A stretch of DNA of 6,429 nt from JBKHDT01 sp049974825 (GTDB taxonomy: Bacteria; Pseudomonadota; Gammaproteobacteria; Halothiobacillales; Halothiobacillaceae), in NCBI GenBank assembly GCA_049974825.1, contig JBNGDJ010000118.1:1-6429 (forward strand), written 5' to 3'. The notes under the pieces are model-generated. The model made no database searches, was not told the origin of the DNA, and saw only the letters and a list, made by a program, of their open reading frames with translations. Below, piece by piece: positions 1 to 5,677 of this stretch. The translations under genes and the position numbers were made by a program. Every line of letters starts with the position of its first letter. Position 1 is the stretch's first letter.

Positions 1-149
1 TTCCCGATTGGGGCATGGATGCCCTGCCGCACAATGGCGTAAGCCATTGAATTGCGGAGCCCGGGCCGAGCATGTATCGGCCCGGGCGTGTCTGAACGCG
101 CAGCTGGCGTCAGCCCACGAAGCCATGGATGGCTTCGTGCAGAGTTTCC
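1..149 (-). repeat. Multi-hairpin interspersed repeat, copy A (may be cut by the left edge)
   Basis: Read on the minus strand, this stretch starts directly after the TAA stop of the SPOR gene. It matches 5459-5600 on the plus strand: the first 52 aligned positions (starting at the C before the stop) differ at only 4, and a later 29-nt block (29-57 here) is identical. It is built of hairpins. Arms at 116-126 and 129-139 form an 11-bp stem. Arms at 59-69 and 77-87 form a very GC-rich 11-bp stem around a 7-nt loop. Arms at 32-38 and 43-49 (CAATGGC / GCCATTG) form a 7-bp stem, extended by 27-31 pairing with 53-57. Arms at 11-16 and 19-24 form a short palindrome. No protein is encoded convincingly. 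It resembles a MITE or other non-autonomous element, or a family of 3'-UTR structures. The left boundary is not visible. Confidence 0.75.
116..139 (-). terminator. Stable hairpin just after the SPOR gene stop (repeat copy A)
   Basis: Arms 116-126 and 129-139 are perfectly complementary over 11 bp with a 2-nt centre. The hairpin begins 10 nt downstream of the SPOR stop codon, so it could protect the 3' end of the argS-SPOR transcript or slow the polymerase. There is no U-tract after it, so it is not a standard intrinsic terminator. The assignment to 3'-end formation is inference from position and structure. Confidence 0.4.
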
Positions 150-725
150 TTAGGGCAATCGGCGCCGCAAGGGCTCAATGGCGGCGGCCTGCAGCTGGCG
201 CTCGGCCGACGTCACCGCCTCGCCATCGAGCGGGCCGATAACCACCCGATAGATCATGCGCTCCTCCACCCGGGCTTCCTGAACCTGCGAGGAAAAGCCG
301 AGCAGGGCGACCTCGGCCTTGCGCCGCTCCGCATCCGAACGACTGCGGAAGGCGCCGACCTGGAGCAGGAACCGCCCTGCGTCGGCCGCAGGCGCTTCCG
401 GCACGGCAGTTGACTCATCCGGTTCGGCTGCCGGGGGGGCTTCTGCCGGCGGACGCGGCGCCGACTCCTCCGGCAGCAGGTGATAGAACTCATAGCGCGG
501 CGCCGTCACGGGTTTCTCCGGGGCGTCCTTGCGCACGTCCCGGGTATCCTCAACCCGCGAATCCCCGGCCCCCTGCGACGCGCCACCGCCCTGAGGCGGG
601 GTTTTCAGAAGCAGAACGATCAGGACCGCCACCAGCAGGGCAACCATCAGCCCCAGCAGGACCCAGATCCCGATGGGCACTCCGGGCTCGCGCCGCTTGG
701 CGGCCGGCTTTTTTCCGGCGGCCAT
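150..725 (-). CDS. FtsN-like SPOR domain membrane protein
   Basis: This 191-residue protein has the architecture of FtsN-like cell-division or envelope proteins. A short basic cytoplasmic N-terminus (KKPAAKRR, residues 5-12) is followed by one transmembrane helix (about 17-40). Then comes a Pro/Ala/Glu-rich periplasmic linker containing YEFYHLLPE (78-86), a motif seen in this group, and a C-terminal SPOR domain (about 117-190, starting RFLLQVGAF). SPOR domains bind peptidoglycan denuded of stem peptides at the septum, so the protein probably acts at division sites in the periplasm. Its start lies 3 nt after the argS stop, with GGAGG inside the end of argS as a possible ribosome site, which indicates co-transcription. 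The argS-SPOR order matches pseudomonads, where hslVU follows; here the left edge prevents checking. The TAA stop is the first part of repeat copy A. Whether it is the main FtsN or a paralogue cannot be told. Confidence 0.88.
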   Translation of the reverse strand: MAAGKKPAAKRREPGVPIGIWVLLGLMVALLVAVLIVLLLKTPPQGGGASQGAGDSRVEDTRDVRKDAPEKPVTAPRYEFYHLLPEESAPRPPAEAPPAAEPDESTAVPEAPAADAGRFLLQVGAFRSRSDAERRKAEVALLGFSSQVQEARVEERMIYRVVIGPLDGEAVTSAERQLQAAAIEPLRRRLP

Positions 726-728
726 GTC

Positions 729-2492
729 CTACATTTCCTCCGGCGCGCCAACGCCCAGTAGCCGCAGCCCGTTCGCCAGTACCTGCCGAGTCGCAGCCAC
801 CAGCGAAAGCCGGGCATTGCGCAACCCGGCATCATCAACCAGAAACGCATGGGCGTTGTAGTAGGTGTGAAAATCATTGGCCAGATCACGCAGGTAGTGA
901 ATCAGCTGATGCGGCTCGTGGGCGAGGGCCGCCCGCGCCACAAGATCGGGGTACTGGCTCAGGCGCTTGAGCAGATCCTGCTCATGCGTCTCGTCAAGCC
1001 GCCCGAAATGCGCGGTGGCCTCGGCGCGATCATGCTGCCAGCCACGCTGGCCGAGCTGCCGGAACACGCTGCACACCCGGGCGTGGGCATACTGGATGTA
1101 GTACAGCGGATTCTCATTGGACTGGCTGCGCGCCAGGTCCAGGTCAAAGTCCAGGTGCTGCTCGGAGCGGCGCATCACGTAGAAGAACCGGGCCGCGTCG
1201 TTGCCCACTTCCTCGCGCAGCTCGCGCAGGGTCACGAAGCTGCCGGAACGAGTCGACATCTGGACCCGCTCACCCCCACGGTAAAGGATGGCGAACTGGA
1301 CCAGAAGAACGTCCAGCCGGTCCGGGTCATGCCCCAGCGCGGTCAATGCCGCCTTGACCCGCGGCACATAGCCATGGTGGTCCGCACCCCATACATCAAT
1401 GACTCGCTCGAAGCCCCGATCGAACTTCTCCATGTGGTAGGCGATGTCGGAAGCGAAGTAGGTGGTCTGGCCGTTGTCCCGCTGAACCACCCGGTCCTTG
1501 TCGTCGCCAAATTCGGTGGCGCGGAACCAGAGCGCCCCCTCCTTCTCGTACACGTGTCCAAGCGCTCGCAGCCGTTCGATAGCCAGGTTGACGAGGCCGC
1601 GGTCGGCCAGTGACTGCTCCGAATACCATTCCTGGTACTCGACACCGAACCCAGCCAGGTCATCCCGGATATCATCGAGAATGGCGTTCAAGGCCAGCTC
1701 GAAGACATAGCGATACCGGTTGTCGCCCAGAAGTGCCCGGGCCCTCTCGATCAGCCCGTCAATATGGGCCTCTTTGTCGCCCCCGGCCGGCTCGTCGGCC
1801 GGCACGCCATCGAACACTTCCGCGGCCGGCGCAACGTAATCGCTGCCGTGTTCCGCCTGCAGGGTGCGCGCGATATCGACGATGTATCCGTCCGAGCGGT
1901 AACCGTTGGTCGGAAAGGTAAACTGCTCGCCACAAAGCGCCAAGTAGCGCAGCCAGACACTGGTGGCCAGAATGTGCATCTGGCGACCGGCATCATTGAC
2001 GTAATACTCGCGGTGCACGTCGAAGCCCACGGCCTCCAGCAGGTCGGCAACCACCGCGCCGTAGGCCGCGCCGCGCCCATGTCCCACGTGCAGCGGCCCG
2101 GTGGGATTGGCCGACACAAACTCGACCTGCACCCGCCGCCCCGCGCCCAGGTCGCTGCGCCCCCAGGCGTCACCGGCGGCCAGAATCTGGTCGATCAGCG
2201 CGAAGCCGGCTGCCGGATCAATAAAGAAATTCACAAACCCGGGGCCAGCAATCTCCACGCGGGCAACCGCAGGATCTTCGGGCAGGGCGGCCACCAGGCG
2301 TGCAGCCGCCTCGCGCGGAGGCAGCCCCATGGGCTTGGCCAGCTGAAGCGCCAGGTTCGTGGCCAGATCGCCATGCGCCCGATCCTTGGTCGGGGTCACG
2401 ACGATCTGCACGGATGAAGAATCGGGCACCTGGCCGGAGGACTGAAGCGCGGCCAGGGCCGATGCCAGCAGGGATTCGACGGTTTCTTTCAC
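729..2492 (-). CDS. argS: Arginyl-tRNA synthetase (ArgRS)
   Basis: This cytoplasmic class I aminoacyl-tRNA synthetase charges tRNA-Arg with arginine using ATP. The 587-residue product is close to the usual length (E. coli about 577). The N-terminal tRNA-binding add-on domain spans about 1-85 (GDLATN at 41-46). The ATP-binding HIGH motif appears as HVGH at 135-138 within ANPTGPLHVGH. The KMSKS-equivalent loop is QMSTRSG (411-417), a divergent form normal for this family. The C-terminal anticodon-binding domain runs to the end (ANGLRLLGVGAPEEM). The GTG at 2492-2490 is chosen because similarity to pseudomonad ArgRS (MKDTI-type start) begins there. An upstream in-frame ATG at 2624 would start before the predicted promoter and add 44 unrelated residues. 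The Shine-Dalgarno is weak (GGGAAA), and a 17-codon upstream frame ends overlapping this GTG. It is followed by the SPOR gene. Confidence 0.97.
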   Translation of the reverse strand: MKETVESLLASALAALQSSGQVPDSSSVQIVVTPTKDRAHGDLATNLALQLAKPMGLPPREAAARLVAALPEDPAVARVEIAGPGFVNFFIDPAAGFALIDQILAAGDAWGRSDLGAGRRVQVEFVSANPTGPLHVGHGRGAAYGAVVADLLEAVGFDVHREYYVNDAGRQMHILATSVWLRYLALCGEQFTFPTNGYRSDGYIVDIARTLQAEHGSDYVAPAAEVFDGVPADEPAGGDKEAHIDGLIERARALLGDNRYRYVFELALNAILDDIRDDLAGFGVEYQEWYSEQSLADRGLVNLAIERLRALGHVYEKEGALWFRATEFGDDKDRVVQRDNGQTTYFASDIAYHMEKFDRGFERVIDVWGADHHGYVPRVKAALTALGHDPDRLDVLLVQFAILYRGGERVQMSTRSGSFVTLRELREEVGNDAARFFYVMRRSEQHLDFDLDLARSQSNENPLYYIQYAHARVCSVFRQLGQRGWQHDRAEATAHFGRLDETHEQDLLKRLSQYPDLVARAALAHEPHQLIHYLRDLANDFHTYYNAHAFLVDDAGLRNARLSLVAATRQVLANGLRLLGVGAPEEM

Positions 2493-2542
2493 GGGGTTTC
2501 CCGGGCTGTGGTGTATGAGGGCCGAAGAAGGTCTGCCTTCAC
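2489..2542 (-). other. Possible leader peptide overlapping the argS start
   Basis: A GTG-initiated 17-codon frame in the argS leader reads VKADLLRPSYTTARETP. Its TGA overlaps the argS GTG as GTGA, the geometry of translational coupling. GGGAAG lies about 10 nt before the candidate start. It contains two arginine codons, which is not enough to suggest a classic attenuator. The frame is short and could be chance. Confidence 0.2.
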
Positions 2543-2577
2543 GCAGAGATGACTTCCCGGCAGACTGCCAGGGCGGG

Positions 2578-2607
2578 ATTCTACCCCCGAGACAACCGGT
2601 GCGACAA
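2578..2607 (-). promoter_or_regulatory. Candidate sigma-70 promoter of argS
   Basis: On the minus strand TTGTCG (2607-2602) and TAGAAT (2583-2578) are separated by 18 nt and match the -35 and -10 consensus at 4/6 and 5/6 positions. The expected transcript start is near 2571, giving a leader of roughly 80 nt before the GTG. The leader contains an inverted repeat (GTCTGCC / GGCAGAC, around 2532-2568) that could form a hairpin. Assignment is by eye. Confidence 0.55.
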
Positions 2608-2617
2608 AGCAGACTCT

Positions 2618-2655
2618 GCACCAAGGCTTTCCTGGCCTTGTGCGTTGTTTTTTTT
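2618..2655 (+). terminator. Intrinsic terminator reading rightward, between argS and folE
   Basis: GCA (2618-2620) and CAAGGC (2622-2627) pair with GCCTTG and TGC (2635-2643) around the loop TTTCCTG. This gives a 9-bp stem with one bulged C, and eight consecutive T residues follow at 2648-2655. The opposite strand has only an A-run upstream of the stem, so the signal is directional. It lies just upstream of the argS promoter and about 130 nt before folE. No convincing gene or plus-strand promoter feeds it, so it could end an unannotated small or antisense RNA, or attenuate a long folE leader. Confidence 0.6.
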
Positions 2656-2709
2656 CAGGGCGCCCGGCGTGACCATTTGCATCCTGCCGCGGCAACCCGG
2701 CATGCCTCA

Positions 2710-2732
2710 AGGGTTTTATTTATACAAACCCT
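2710..2732. promoter_or_regulatory. AT-rich inverted repeat upstream of folE, candidate operator
   Basis: The arms AGGGTTT (2710-2716) and AAACCCT (2726-2732) are perfect reverse complements over 7 bp around a 9-bp A/T-rich spacer. The repeat sits in the only AT-rich patch of the intergenic region, 54 bp before the folE ATG, where its promoter would be expected. TATAC occurs at 2721 and again at 2732, 11 bp apart. I could not pick a convincing -35/-10 pair; TGCTACTCT (2743-2751) is a possible extended -10. It does not match a regulator box I know. Confidence 0.35.
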
Positions 2733-2785
2733 ATACGTTTCCTGCTACTCTCTGCCGGACATTCAACGATTAATGGAATCAGGCC

Positions 2786-3400
2786 ATGCACAGAACCCCG
2801 CACGAGGACGATTTTCCCGAACCGACCGCCGAGGACCGGGACCGACTGGCGCGCCTGGAGGCCGCCTATCGAACCATCCTCGATGCACTGGGCGATGACA
2901 TTCAGCGCGAGGGGCTGCTGGACACCCCCAAGCGCGCCGCCAAGGCCATGCTGTACCTGACCCATGGCCTGCACAAGCCCACCGAGGAGGCCGTGGGCAA
3001 CGCCCTGTTCGCCTCGGACAACGACGAGATGGTGGTGGTGCGCAACATCGAATTCTACAGCCTTTGCGAGCACCACCTGCTGCCGATCATCGGCCATGCC
3101 GATATCGGCTACATCCCGGACGGCAAGGTCATCGGCCTGTCCAAGCTCGCCCGGATCGTGGACCTTTATGCCCGACGACTGCAGATCCAGGAAAACATGA
3201 CCCGGCAGATCGCGGACACTATCGCCGAGGCGACGGGTGCGCGCGGCGTGGCAGTCCAGGTGCGTGCGGCACACATGTGCATGAGCATGCGCGGCGTGGA
3301 AAAGCATGAGGCCGAGACCATTACCTCCATGATGCTCGGCGCCTTCCGGGAGTGCCCGGCAACCCGCAACGAGTTTCTCCAGCTGATCAACCGGCCATGA
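2786..3400 (+). CDS. folE: GTP cyclohydrolase I, type IA
   Basis: The enzyme converts GTP to 7,8-dihydroneopterin triphosphate plus formate, the first step of tetrahydrofolate and tetrahydromonapterin synthesis. It is a cytoplasmic zinc enzyme, decameric in the family. The 204-residue product carries the zinc site: C94 and H97 in LCEHHLLP, and C165 in AAHMCMSMRG. The catalytic histidines equivalent to E. coli H112 and H179 are H96 and H163. DTPKR (46-50), GYIPDGKVIGLSKLARIVD (108-126) and QIQENMTRQI (133-142) are further family signatures. The length fits the family. A GGAA at 2775-2778 gives reasonable Shine-Dalgarno spacing. Its TGA overlaps the folM ATG by 4 nt (ATGA), so the two are almost certainly translated together. 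It is divergent from argS across a 293-bp region. This is the zinc-dependent FolE type, not the unrelated FolE2. Confidence 0.97.
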   Translation: MHRTPHEDDFPEPTAEDRDRLARLEAAYRTILDALGDDIQREGLLDTPKRAAKAMLYLTHGLHKPTEEAVGNALFASDNDEMVVVRNIEFYSLCEHHLLPIIGHADIGYIPDGKVIGLSKLARIVDLYARRLQIQENMTRQIADTIAEATGARGVAVQVRAAHMCMSMRGVEKHEAETITSMMLGAFRECPATRNEFLQLINRP

Positions 3401-4107
3401 GCGCGCACACGCCAAGAATCCTGATCACCGGCGTCGGTCGCCGGATCGGCGCCCACCTGGCCGGCCACTGTCTCGACCGCGGCTGGCATGTCCTGGGCAC
3501 CTGTCGCAACCGAGACACGGCCACGATCCGGGCGCTGGAGTCCCGCGGCATGCAGGCGATCGAGTGCGAGCTGACCGACAGGGCGTCCGTGCAATCGATG
3601 ATTGACCAGGTCCGTTCGGGCGGGCGCCTGAACGCGCTGGTCCACAATGCATCGGTCTGGCATCGGGATGACCAGGTCGCCGAATCCCCGGAACAGGCTG
3701 ACGAGCTGTTCGCGGTGCACGTACGCAGCCCCTGGGAGATTACCGAAGCGCTGGCCGAATCGCTGCATGACCCTCAGCAACCGGGCAATGTGGTGTTCAT
3801 TACCGATGCGAACATCGCGCACGGCAAACCGGAGCACATGATTTACCTGGCAACCAAGGCAGGAACCGAGTCACTGGTCCGCTCCATGGCGCGGAAACAC
3901 GCGCCCGGCATACGGGTCAATGGCATTGCCCCCGGCCTGATCCTGTTTCACCCCGAGGACGACGAGGACTACCGCCAGCGGCGCCTGGCCAAGCGCCTGC
4001 TGCCCTTCGAACCGGGCCCTGAGGTGATTGCCCAGTCACTGGATTATCTCATCGACTGCCCCTATCTGACCGGCACGGTGCTGCGCGTCGAGGGCGGCAA
4101 GATCTGA
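3397..4107 (+). CDS. folM: FolM-like dihydromonapterin/dihydrofolate reductase (SDR, PTR1-like)
   Basis: This 236-residue short-chain dehydrogenase/reductase resembles FolM, which uses NADPH to reduce dihydromonapterin (and weakly dihydrofolate) to the tetrahydro form. The Rossmann motif is TGVGRRIG (11-18), where the arginine pair is typical of pteridine reductases. HNAS is at 83-86. The catalytic set is Asp137, Tyr150 and Lys154: Asp replaces the usual SDR serine and lies 13 residues before Tyr, as in PTR1. Other FolM-like stretches are VNGIAPGLILF (174-184), DDEDYRQRRLAK (188-199) and a VEGGK end. The start is set at the ATG overlapping the folE stop; a longer in-frame start at 3352 lies inside folE and adds no conserved sequence. 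Coupling to folE supports a pterin role. folX, which supplies dihydromonapterin in E. coli, is not in the window. A paralogous pteridine reductase is the main alternative. Confidence 0.88.
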   Translation: MSAHTPRILITGVGRRIGAHLAGHCLDRGWHVLGTCRNRDTATIRALESRGMQAIECELTDRASVQSMIDQVRSGGRLNALVHNASVWHRDDQVAESPEQADELFAVHVRSPWEITEALAESLHDPQQPGNVVFITDANIAHGKPEHMIYLATKAGTESLVRSMARKHAPGIRVNGIAPGLILFHPEDDEDYRQRRLAKRLLPFEPGPEVIAQSLDYLIDCPYLTGTVLRVEGGKI

Positions 4108-4169
4108 CGATCCCGAAAGCCTTCCTGAAAGGGACTCGGCAGGGCTTGCACAAAGGGTTTCAAGTTGCT

Positions 4170-4197
4170 TTGGCCTCCTTGCAGCGGCCGTTATCAT
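4170..4197 (+). promoter_or_regulatory. Candidate promoter of the MFS gene
   Basis: TTGGCC (4170-4175) and TATCAT (4192-4197) are 16 nt apart and match -35/-10 at 4/6 and 5/6. A transcript from here would start near 4203-4205. That is after an upstream ATG at 4196 and before the ATG at 4226, which is one reason for choosing the later start. It was found by eye and is unproven. Confidence 0.35.
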
Positions 4198-4225
4198 GCC
4201 CGATCGTTCACCCTCGGAAACGGGC

Positions 4226-5458
4226 ATGATCCAAGTCGTCACCGCAATTCGCTCCCTTTTGCTGGGCATGGGCATCCTGCTGGCCGGCTCCGGTCTGCTC
4301 GGGACGCTGCTTGGTCTGCGCGCCGGCGAGGAAGGCTTTCCCCAGTGGGTCACCGGCATCGTGATGTCGGCCTTTTTCGTCGGGTATATCATCGGGTCCT
4401 GGCTCTGCCCCCGGATCATCCACCGGGTCGGCCACATCCGCACCTTCGCGGCCATGGCGACGGTTTCCAGCGTGGTGGCCCTGCTGCACGGACTGGTGGT
4501 GGACCCCTATGCCTGGTGGTGGCTGCGTGTACTCAACGGCATCAGCCTGCTTGGCCTGTACATGGTTATCGAGAGTTGGCTGAACGAGACCGTCACGGAC
4601 CACCGCGGCCAGATATTCGGGATCTACATGACCATCAGCCTGCTCGCGCTTGGCGCCAGCCAGTTCCTGATCCTGCTGTACGGGCCAATGGACCTGGCTT
4701 CGTTTGCACTGGTCGCGATACTGTTTTCTCTGGGCTTGCTGCCGGTAGCCCTGACCCGCACGCCCCAGCCCCAGCCAATTGCCACCGGCGCGCTCTCGCT
4801 CGTCACGCTTTATCGCAAGGCACCCACCGGGGTTGCCGGCGCCCTGCTCTCGGGCGTCATTACCGGCGCATTCTGGGGCATGGCGGCAGTCTACGCGCAT
4901 GACCTGGCGCTCAGTGCCCAGATGGTGGCGACCTTCATCGCGGTGACCATTCTCGGGGGCGCCCTGCTGCAATGGCCCCTCGGAAAACTTTCCGACAACC
5001 GCGACCGGCGGATCGTGATGTCCGGCATCTCGCTCGCGGGCGCTCTCTGCGCCATGGCGCTGTTTGCCCTGGATGCCTCGTCAGGCATTCTGCTTATGGT
5101 TGTAGCGCTGCTTTACGGCGGCTTTTCCTTCTCGCTCTACGCCATCAGCGTGGCCCAGACCCACGACCGACTCAACCAGGGCCAGGTACTGGAAGGCACC
5201 CGCGCCCTGCTGTTGCTCAATGGCATTGGGGCCGCAATCGGGCCTCTGCTGGCCGGGGGGCTGATGCAACTGCTGGGCAGTGCCCGCGGATTCCCGCTGG
5301 CGCTGATCCTGACCCTGATGGCCCTGGCAACCTTCGTGCACTGGCGCATGCAGGTCGACCGACCCGTACCCGAGGCCGACCGCGGCGAGTTCATGCCCGT
5401 CACACGCACCTCGGCGGTTGCCGCCGAGCTGGACCCGCGCACGCCGGACCATGACTAA
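4226..5458 (+). CDS. MFS transporter, YcaD-like family
   Basis: This 410-residue, 12-helix inner-membrane protein belongs to the major facilitator superfamily and resembles YcaD-like putative transporters with unknown substrate. Hydrophobic helices begin right after a short N-terminus (about 5-30). The A-motif-like loop between helices 2 and 3 is GSWLCPRIIHRVGHIR (57-72), and its counterpart in the second half is GKLSDNRDRR (253-262). Helix 4 contains VIESWLN (114-120), characteristic of this group. A hydrophilic central loop (about 178-197) separates the halves, and the C-terminal tail (about 376-410) is polar. The start at 4226 has CGGAAA five nucleotides upstream; an alternative ATG at 4196 adds ten polar residues, has no ribosome site and overlaps the candidate promoter. 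It is 118 bp after folM, so it may be a separate unit. The TAA stop abuts repeat copy B. Substrate and direction cannot be predicted; pterin export is only a guess from position. Confidence 0.9.
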   Translation: MIQVVTAIRSLLLGMGILLAGSGLLGTLLGLRAGEEGFPQWVTGIVMSAFFVGYIIGSWLCPRIIHRVGHIRTFAAMATVSSVVALLHGLVVDPYAWWWLRVLNGISLLGLYMVIESWLNETVTDHRGQIFGIYMTISLLALGASQFLILLYGPMDLASFALVAILFSLGLLPVALTRTPQPQPIATGALSLVTLYRKAPTGVAGALLSGVITGAFWGMAAVYAHDLALSAQMVATFIAVTILGGALLQWPLGKLSDNRDRRIVMSGISLAGALCAMALFALDASSGILLMVVALLYGGFSFSLYAISVAQTHDRLNQGQVLEGTRALLLLNGIGAAIGPLLAGGLMQLLGSARGFPLALILTLMALATFVHWRMQVDRPVPEADRGEFMPVTRTSAVAAELDPRTPDHD

Positions 5459-5600
5459 GGAAACTCTGCACGAATCCACCCATGGATTCGTGGGCTAACG
5501 CCAGCTAAACGCGTCAGCTGGTGGAGCCCGCGTTCACGCCCGGGCCATGCTCCGCAATTCAATGGCTTACGCCATTGAGCGTTGGGGCATGGCTGCTCCA
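5459..5600 (+). repeat. Multi-hairpin interspersed repeat, copy B
   Basis: This begins immediately after the MFS stop and reads the same as the minus strand of 1-149. Arms 5469-5478 and 5483-5492 form a 10-bp hairpin equivalent to the first hairpin of copy A. Arms 5501-5506 and 5516-5521 (CCAGCT / AGCTGG) form a 6-bp stem unique to this copy. GGAGC (5523-5527) can pair with GCTCC (5549-5553). CAATGGC (5560-5566) and GCCATTG (5571-5577) form the hairpin shared with copy A, inside the 29-nt identical block 5549-5577. The far boundary is uncertain: similarity fades after about 5577 and I see nothing clear beyond 5600. It occupies most of the gap between the convergent MFS and NTF2-like genes. 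It contains no coding frame I can support. Confidence 0.75.
5469..5492 (+). terminator. Stable hairpin just after the MFS gene stop (repeat copy B)
   Basis: Arms 5469-5478 and 5483-5492 are perfectly complementary over 10 bp with a 4-nt loop, 10 nt after the MFS stop codon. The T-A pair at 5475/5486 corresponds to a G-C pair in copy A, so pairing is kept despite base change. There is no U-tract; a transcript-end or RNA-stabilising role between convergent genes is inferred. Confidence 0.4.
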
Positions 5601-5677
5601 CGCTCAGTAGTACAAACCCTTGAACTGCGGTACATGAACCTGACGTGGGCCAATGCCTGCGGCAAGGCGCTCCTTGT

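Noticed and set aside
411..417. Apparent loss of KMSKS in ArgRS (residues 411-417 read QMSTRSG)
   Set aside because: Divergence of this loop is normal among bacterial arginyl-tRNA synthetases and does not signal an inactive enzyme. Coordinates given here are protein residues of argS.
849..2417. Long plus-strand open frames across argS (849-1613 and 1764-2417)
   Set aside because: They are antisense to the strongly conserved argS frame in GC-rich DNA and show no recognisable domain.
2613..2621. ACTCTGCAC, a 9-bp match to the start of the repeat, next to the orphan terminator
   Set aside because: Similarity stops at both ends and no repeat hairpin follows; a 9-bp match is plausible by chance.
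729..2624. Longer argS beginning at the ATG at 2624
   Set aside because: The extra 44 residues do not resemble ArgRS and the start would lie upstream of the predicted argS promoter; the GTG at 2492 aligns with family N-termini.
3352..4107. Longer folM starting inside folE
   Set aside because: The 15 added residues are folE sequence read out of frame; the ATGA overlap start at 3397 fits FolM length and operon geometry.
4117..4148. Imperfect hairpin after folM (AAGC/GCTT and CCTG/CAGG arms)
   Set aside because: The stem is interrupted, the loop is long and no T-tract follows, so I do not call a terminator.
4208..4972. 254-codon minus-strand frame antisense to the MFS gene
   Set aside because: Composition is rich in Gln, Gly and His with no hydrophobic or domain pattern; it is a codon-bias shadow of the transporter.
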